Positions 59,123 through 64,000 of a stretch of DNA of 64,000 bases are shown piece after piece. The position numbers were made by a program, and so were the translations under genes. The DNA is from Paenalcaligenes sp052103955 (lineage in GTDB: Bacteria > Pseudomonadota > Gammaproteobacteria > Burkholderiales > Burkholderiaceae_B): positions 124,001-188,000 of the forward strand of contig JBQELO010000003.1 of NCBI GenBank assembly GCA_052103955.1, read 5' to 3'. Under the pieces are notes generated by a model. That model ran no database searches. It saw nothing but the letters and a program-made list of their open reading frames with translations, and had not been told where the DNA came from. The first letter of the stretch is position 1; every line of letters begins with the position of its first letter.

Positions 59123-59150
59123 ATTATACCGAAAATAGACAAAAAATCAA
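59123..59150 (-). promoter_or_regulatory. strong sigma-70 promoter for the small-peptide unit
   Basis: Minus-strand TTGATT, 16-base spacer, TATAAT, about 70-95 bases upstream of the micro-ORF. Confidence 0.75.
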
Positions 59151-59283
59151 CCAAACAGTCTAGAAACACCAAACAAGCCATTGATTTATCATTGTTTTAC
59201 ATTGATAGCTGCATAGTGTGGTTCAGGGAAAACACACCTCTTGAGCAGAGCTCAGCCGCTCAAGAGGCTTCAATCGCCGCTGC

Positions 59284-59715
59284 TTAGGCTTTTTTGGCTG
59301 CCACAATAACACTAGAGGCTTTGAAGATGGCGGTAACTGCCGAGCCCACGGCAATCGCTAACTCATCTACGCTAGTGTTGGTAATCACAGCACTTAATTT
59401 CACGCCCTGCCCAGCATCCATTTGCACCTCTGAATTTACGGCGCCTTTATGGACGGCAGTAACCTTCGCTTTGCATTGATTACGTGCAGAAAACAGCAGG
59501 TCATCAACATTCGTCGCTAATGCAATAGAAGACGCTTTAATTAGCGCCACTACACTAGAACCCACTTTCAAGCCCAAACTTTTGGTGCTGTTATCTGTGA
59601 TAATCGCGACGATATCCAACGATGGAGATACGCTAATAACAATCTCGTCGTTCACGGCACCGGTATGGATTTCTTTCACGGTACCTGACAGTTTATTGCG
59701 TGTACTGATATTCAT
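59284..59715 (-). CDS. di-Mop (ModG-like) molybdate-binding protein
   Basis: A 143-aa protein with two tandem TOBE/Mop domains (residues 6-69 and 78-141), seen as repeats NKLSGTVKEIHTGAVNDE / NQCKAKVTAVHKGAVNSE and SVVALIKASSIALAT / AVTAIFKASSVIVAA. Such molbindins store molybdate in the cytoplasm. It lies downstream of the molybdoenzyme gene at 59820, 104 bases apart, so a metal-supply role for that enzyme is likely. Confidence 0.9.
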   Translation of the reverse strand: MNISTRNKLSGTVKEIHTGAVNDEIVISVSPSLDIVAIITDNSTKSLGLKVGSSVVALIKASSIALATNVDDLLFSARNQCKAKVTAVHKGAVNSEVQMDAGQGVKLSAVITNTSVDELAIAVGSAVTAIFKASSVIVAAKKA

Positions 59716-59819
59716 ATAAGCTCCTGTTTAAGACCTCTTTCATCATACACCGCCTACCTTTGATCCAGTAAAAAGGGTGTGTAACCTTCCTAGTACACAC
59801 CCCAGCAAACTCCTCTGCG

Positions 59820-62096
59820 TTAGGCTGATCGTACTAAACGCACTGGCACACCTTTTGATGCCGGAGTATTACTTTGTGGATCATGATCATATAGCGGTAC
59901 CAATGGATTCGTCTCGGGGTAGTAAGCCGCACAACTACCGTCAGGAAACGGATAGGCGATAATCTGGAAATTATTCACTCTACGTTCCATGCCATCCGTA
60001 GAGTTCGTTACCAAATCCACCCTATCGCCTGATGTAAATCCTAACCGCGCAATTTCACCTTCATTCATGAACAGCACATCGCGGGCATTGTGTATGCCTC
60101 TATAGCGATCTGAATGCGAGTACAGGGTAGTATTGTACTGATCATGACTACGTACCGTAGACAGCCACAACACGTCAGCATCACGCTGCTGCGTATCTTC
60201 GCACAGCCCTTCACTCACCAAGAAGTTAGCCTTACCTGAGGCTGTAGTCCACACACGCTCACGGGCAGCAGAAGGCAAGTGAAACCCACCAGGTTGTTGA
60301 ATACGCTGGTTATAGGCTTGAAACAATGCAGGAAACACAGCCTCAATATCATCACGTATACGAGCGTAATCAGCGATCAAGTAATCCCACCTCACTTTGG
60401 ATTTCGCCCCCATGGTGGCACTAGCCATACCTGCCACAATGGCTGGCTCACTACGTAAGAACTCCGACGCAGGCGTAAACGTGCCTTTGGTCGCATGTAC
60501 CATAGACATAGAGTCTTCCACGGTCATTGCTTGCAGCCCTGTTTCTTGCTCATCACGCTCTGTGCGCCCCAAACAGGGCAAAATCAAAGCATCTTTACCG
60601 TGAATTAAATGACTACGATTCAACTTAGTGGAAATATGTACCGTCAGATTCAACTTACGCATGGCAGCCTGTGTTTGATCCCAATCTGGAATCGCCACAG
60701 AGAAGTTTCCACCTAAGCCAATAAAGACTCGGCTCTCGCCGCGCACCATCGCTTCCAATGCTGATACCACGTTATGGCCTGGCTCGCGAGGAGGCTCAAA
60801 CCCATAATGCGTTTGCAACCTGTCTAAGAAGTCTTTAGCGGGAATTTCCGTGATACCTACCGTACGATCACCTTGCACGTTAGAGTGCCCCCGCACCGGA
60901 CATATACCTGCCCCCTCCTTACCCACATTACCGCGCAACAAAGCCAAGTTCGCCACCTGACGTACATTATGCGTGCCGTGACGGTGCTGGGTAATACCCA
61001 TGCCGTACACCAAAATCGCGCTATCTGCCTTGGCATAAGCCTCGGCGGCCACCTGTAAATCTGCTTGCGATAGGCCTGAAACGCGCTCTATGTCAGCCCA
61101 CGCTGTCGCCTCTATATCGGCTGCCATTTCTTCAAAGCCACTGGTATGGCCATTAATAAAAGTCCAATCCAGCACAGCGGGCTGATTCTGTGCTTTGGCC
61201 TGCTGATCCATCACCAACAAGCATTTAATCATCCCTTTAATCGCTGCCACATCTCCCCCCACTTTCACCTGAAACAACTTGGAGGAGATTTGCGTAGAAC
61301 TAAAGGTGGCCATTTCCACAGGGTCTTGTGGTGCTTGAAAACGCTCAAGCGCCCTTTCCCTGAAAGGGTTAAATGACATAATGGTCGCACCACGCTTAGC
61401 GGCGTTACGCAGCGATGTCATCATACGGGGGCTATTCGTACCCGGATTTTGTCCAAAAATGAAAATGCAGTCGGTTTTGTCGAAATCCTCAAGCAGCACT
61501 GTACCTTTCCCTACCCCTATGGATTGGGGCAGCCCAACACTGGTAGGTTCATGGCACATATTCGAGCAATCAGGAAAATTATTCGTTCCGTACTCACGAG
61601 CAAACAACTGGAACAAATACGCCGCTTCGTTTGAGGCCCTGCCCGAAGTATAAAACTCTGCTTGATTAGGGTCCTCTAGCGCTTGTAAATGTGACGCCAC
61701 AACAGAGAACGCGTCATCCCAACTAACAGGCTTATAACGATCACTTTGTGCGTCATAACGCATGGGATGCGTTAAACGCCCTACCATCTCTAAATCATAA
61801 TCATCCCACGCCGCCAACTCCGTTACGGTATGGGTAGCGAAAAATTCGGGCGTACATCGTTTTTTCGTGGATTCCCATGCAATGGCCTTTCCGCCATTTT
61901 CACAATACTCAAATTTAGAAGTTTGCTTAGGGTCTGCCCAACCACAACCTGGGCAGTCAAAACCATCATGCTGATTCATTCGCGATAGGATGCGCATCCC
62001 TTCTGCAGGGATATCCTGCTTAATCAAGGCTATTTCCATCGCTTTAAGGGCATCCCAACCACCGGCTGGATGCTCGTAAGGCTTGTAGGTGTCCAT
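59820..62096 (-). CDS. FdhF/YdeP-family molybdopterin oxidoreductase
   Basis: A 758-aa molybdopterin enzyme of the FdhF/YdeP type. A CPGCGW motif (residues 48-53) fits the short Fe-S motif in the N-terminus; IFIFGQNPGTNSPRMM and NFPDCSNMCHEPTSVGLP are family segments. YdeP in E. coli is linked to acid resistance. No electron-transfer partner is nearby. The Mop protein follows. Confidence 0.88.
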   Translation of the reverse strand: MDTYKPYEHPAGGWDALKAMEIALIKQDIPAEGMRILSRMNQHDGFDCPGCGWADPKQTSKFEYCENGGKAIAWESTKKRCTPEFFATHTVTELAAWDDYDLEMVGRLTHPMRYDAQSDRYKPVSWDDAFSVVASHLQALEDPNQAEFYTSGRASNEAAYLFQLFAREYGTNNFPDCSNMCHEPTSVGLPQSIGVGKGTVLLEDFDKTDCIFIFGQNPGTNSPRMMTSLRNAAKRGATIMSFNPFRERALERFQAPQDPVEMATFSSTQISSKLFQVKVGGDVAAIKGMIKCLLVMDQQAKAQNQPAVLDWTFINGHTSGFEEMAADIEATAWADIERVSGLSQADLQVAAEAYAKADSAILVYGMGITQHRHGTHNVRQVANLALLRGNVGKEGAGICPVRGHSNVQGDRTVGITEIPAKDFLDRLQTHYGFEPPREPGHNVVSALEAMVRGESRVFIGLGGNFSVAIPDWDQTQAAMRKLNLTVHISTKLNRSHLIHGKDALILPCLGRTERDEQETGLQAMTVEDSMSMVHATKGTFTPASEFLRSEPAIVAGMASATMGAKSKVRWDYLIADYARIRDDIEAVFPALFQAYNQRIQQPGGFHLPSAARERVWTTASGKANFLVSEGLCEDTQQRDADVLWLSTVRSHDQYNTTLYSHSDRYRGIHNARDVLFMNEGEIARLGFTSGDRVDLVTNSTDGMERRVNNFQIIAYPFPDGSCAAYYPETNPLVPLYDHDPQSNTPASKGVPVRLVRSA

Positions 62097-62265
62097 AACT
62101 ACTCCACGTTAAATACAAAGATTTACGTACTGGAAGCTATTGCTTGCTGAATGTTTTATGCATTGATTTATAGAATCAATTCAATGCTTATCATCATTCA
62201 TTTCTAGCACCTAATGAAACCACATTGACCAATATTTGCACTTTATTAGTTATCTTTTTGTAATC

Positions 62266-62303
62266 AAAAAATAAGGCGTAGCTATTTGCTACGCCTTATT
62301 TAT
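62266..62303 (-). terminator. terminator of OstA-like gene
   Basis: AAATAAGGCGTAGC-AAATA-GCTACGCCTTATTT type stem with T-run on the minus strand, 27 bases after the stop. Confidence 0.9.
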
Positions 62304-62329
62304 CTCTACTATATTGTTTTTAAACAGAA

Positions 62330-62767
62330 TTATGTCTCACACTCATTATTGTCGACTTGTGTCAATTCAGAATAATAGCCGGCTTCGACTTTAGTATTTA
62401 GGCAGACTTTTTTATCAGGATTCCACCAATACGTTTCCTGTCTGGATGAACTCATTGGCAGAAACCCTTCTTTATAAAGCTTAATTTCGCCATCCATTTC
62501 TGTTTTACCTTTTAGCAAGCTCGCATCAAACAGCTCTGCTTGTGCAGGCACTTTCACACGCGCTTCATCGGTTTTAATTTCCGAATCCCCTTGCGTAATT
62601 GTTACGTTGCCTTTGGCATGTAATAGCGATGGCTCTAGCACCTCTATGTTGTCAGCGCGTACCTCTAGTTCGCCCACACTATAGTGCTGCTGTACTTGGG
62701 GTTGGGCCCATGCAGAAAAACCAGCTACACAACACGCCACAAACACACTCTTTTTCACCCACTTCAT
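62330..62767 (-). CDS. secreted OstA/LptA-like protein, 145 aa
   Basis: Signal peptide MKWVKKSVFVACCVAGFSAWA, then VRADNIEVLEPSLLHAKGNV and KTDEARVKVPAQAEL, which follow the LptA/OstA beta-jellyroll pattern. A C-terminal extension with two cysteines (KVCLNTK, NNECET) follows. It resembles the 89-aa protein at 27686 and, like it, lies outside an lpt operon. Its role is unknown; membrane-lipid contact is inferred from the fold. Confidence 0.65.
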   Translation of the reverse strand: MKWVKKSVFVACCVAGFSAWAQPQVQQHYSVGELEVRADNIEVLEPSLLHAKGNVTITQGDSEIKTDEARVKVPAQAELFDASLLKGKTEMDGEIKLYKEGFLPMSSSRQETYWWNPDKKVCLNTKVEAGYYSELTQVDNNECET

Positions 62768-62791
62768 ACTATCTCCTTACTGCTGTCAGAC

Positions 62792-63091
62792 TTAGCCGCA
62801 TGCCAAACGTGTGATAAAGCCTTCCTCATTCACATACACATTTAAACGCATGGGGTTGTAGTCCATGGTGACGGCTGAAAATGGGTAAATCACACGAGTA
62901 TAGGGTGGCAACATATCTGTGTTTAGATTGTCAGCCGGTGTACCCACCAAATATTGAAATGTAGGTGCTCCGCACTCTTCGCTTTGCAATACTGCCTCTT
63001 GCTCGGGCGTTAACGGTACTGTCTTACATGCTGCCAATAACAATAGAGGTAGTGCTACAGCTATCGCTTTTACGGATTTGCTAAAAGTCAT
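62792..63091 (-). CDS. lipoprotein with I78-inhibitor-like domain
   Basis: A 99-aa lipoprotein (lipobox LLAACK, Cys at residue 22). The mature part has CGAPTFQYLVGTPAD, LPPYTRVIYPFSAVTMDYNPMR and the ending RLACG, the pattern of the peptidase inhibitor I78 family. A role in protecting the envelope from proteases is inferred from the family. 24 bases from the OstA-like gene, so co-transcription is likely. Confidence 0.8.
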   Translation of the reverse strand: MTFSKSVKAIAVALPLLLLAACKTVPLTPEQEAVLQSEECGAPTFQYLVGTPADNLNTDMLPPYTRVIYPFSAVTMDYNPMRLNVYVNEEGFITRLACG

Positions 63092-63229
63092 GCCCGCTCC
63101 TTGCGTCTATCAAAAATTCGTCGGTATATTCTGCATTTTACACAGCTATAGCGGCACTACAGCCTTATTCCAACCTGCTAAAATGGCTTATTTATATTTG
63201 CAGATTCTGCCAGCTTTTTCGGAATACAC

Positions 63230-63514
63230 ATGAGCCAAACCACCTCTACACAAGATCATCAAACCTTACTGGGCATCGCCCTAGCAGACCAAGCACTGCT
63301 GTCTGCTCATTTGGCTATGTTTGCCGCAAAAACTGGGCAAGCTCAAGAAACGCTGAACCTGCTGTATGCTATTGCAGACGAAATCTCTGACCGCTACAAC
63401 TTGCCAGAAACAGCTAAAAAAACAATGAAATCGCGCATCAAAGAAACTACCGAACTTGCCAGAGCCGTGCTGGGCAAACAAGATGCTTCAGCACCAAAGA
63501 AAACCACGCATTAA
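63230..63514 (+). CDS. hypothetical helical protein, 94 aa
   Basis: A 94-aa, mostly helical soluble protein (LLGIALADQALLSAHLAMFA) with a basic C-terminus (KKTTH). No family recognised. A bidirectional terminator follows. Confidence 0.55.
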   Translation: MSQTTSTQDHQTLLGIALADQALLSAHLAMFAAKTGQAQETLNLLYAIADEISDRYNLPETAKKTMKSRIKETTELARAVLGKQDASAPKKTTH

Positions 63515-63554
63515 TAAAAAAGGCCTATAACCCTTAACGAGTTATAGGCCTTTT
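63515..63554. terminator. bidirectional terminator
   Basis: AAAAAAGGCCTATAAC-CCTTAACGA-GTTATAGGCCTTTT: a symmetric hairpin between the two converging genes. Confidence 0.92.
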
Positions 63555-63565
63555 GGCAAAGCATT

Positions 63566-64000
63566 CTATCGGTGTTGCTGCGGCATGCGGTGACGCGTGT
63601 CTGGACTATTAGGCATAGACTGCAAATCGGCTAGCTCGGATTGCAAATCAGACAACTGCTGACGTTTACGCTCTAGCTTACGTTGCAGTCGTTCTACTTT
63701 ATCCAAACGACCTTCAGCTTGTTTTTCTTGAATTTCCTCAAGAATATCAGCGATATCCTCTTCTTGATCATCTATATCTTCTTGCAGGTCACGCAACAAG
63801 TAAGCGTCTGAGCAATGCGCTTGCACGTTCGCCATAGCACGTTCCAAACCACGTTGACGGTGCACATTACCATGCTGTTTCGCATAGTTCATCTGCGTTT
63901 CCAGTGATTGCATTTTGCGATCACAGCCGTGGTTTTGTGCAGAGGCCGAGTACGCCAGGCTGGATAACACAACAACCATCGCCAATTGTAGTTTTTTCAT
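63566..64000 (-). CDS. secreted DUF1090 protein (YqjC-like)
   Basis: A 144-aa protein with signal peptide (MKKLQLAMVVVLSSLAYSASA), then a helical, charged region GCDRKMQSLETQMNYAKQHG and a coiled coil of Glu/Lys/Gln (LEEIQEKQAEGRLDKVERLQ). Matches DUF1090/YqjC of E. coli, a periplasmic protein linked to stress and acid exposure. The ATG is the last base triplet of the window; the start is clear, but anything upstream is unseen. Confidence 0.85.
   Translation of the reverse strand: MKKLQLAMVVVLSSLAYSASAQNHGCDRKMQSLETQMNYAKQHGNVHRQRGLERAMANVQAHCSDAYLLRDLQEDIDDQEEDIADILEEIQEKQAEGRLDKVERLQRKLERKRQQLSDLQSELADLQSMPNSPDTRHRMPQQHR

Noticed and set aside
1..64000. Phage, insertion sequence, CRISPR array or rRNA
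   Set aside because: No transposase, integrase, regularly spaced repeats or rRNA sequence was found.

Overview
The window looks like chromosome of a betaproteobacterium of the order Burkholderiales, most likely family Alcaligenaceae. The evidence is the block order (RpfE-like gene, recJ, prfB, lysS; iscR-iscS-iscU-iscA; uvrB, lexA; lon, clpX, clpP, tig), the protein sequences themselves, and a base composition near 50% GC, which is low for that family. The genus is a guess (a Paenalcaligenes- or Oligella-like organism). An ATP-dependent lipoprotein-release gene is cut by the left edge. No phage, insertion sequence or CRISPR array was seen.

Positions 1-19600 are core housekeeping: lipoprotein export, recJ, release factor 2 with its programmed +1 frameshift, lysyl-tRNA synthetase, an isc iron-sulfur cluster operon behind a near-perfect IscR type 1 site, uvrB and lexA (divergent, with a LexA box on lexA), the Lon/ClpX/ClpP proteolysis set with trigger factor, and a tRNA-Leu(UAG) with its own promoter and terminator. 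The IscU-like scaffold keeps only one of the three canonical cysteines, and no hscBA or fdx follows.

Positions 19600-37600 are a patchwork of small monocistronic genes. They include two TTG-start cold-shock genes, a MarR regulator facing a stand-alone AceE-type E1 dehydrogenase across a long palindrome, several GNAT acetyltransferases, a Sel1-repeat protein, a VasI-like pair split over two genes, a T4 DenV-type pyrimidine-dimer glycosylase, flagellin behind a sigma-28-like promoter, and an AmiS/UreI channel without urease genes. Three single-membrane-helix micro-ORFs (29-39 aa) and a candidate small RNA also lie here.

Positions 37700-43300 form a mevalonate-catabolism unit: class II HMG-CoA reductase, a small membrane protein, a TctA-type permease and HMG-CoA lyase, with a divergent MocR-type regulator. 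Together they could import mevalonate and convert it to acetoacetate plus acetyl-CoA. After a DUF445 gene, positions 44800-55700 hold a complete C-P lyase operon (phnC, D, E, F, G, H, I, J, K, L, M, N, P) for phosphonate uptake and breakdown, ending with an unrelated GNAT gene.

Positions 55800-64000 carry an orphan fimbrial-like subunit, a copper-type multicopper oxidase with a Cys-rich secreted partner, a strong promoter followed by a 19-codon peptide and a 53-aa basic protein of unknown role, a di-Mop molybdate-binding protein beside an FdhF/YdeP-type molybdoenzyme, a second OstA-like periplasmic protein, an I78-inhibitor-like lipoprotein and a DUF1090 protein.
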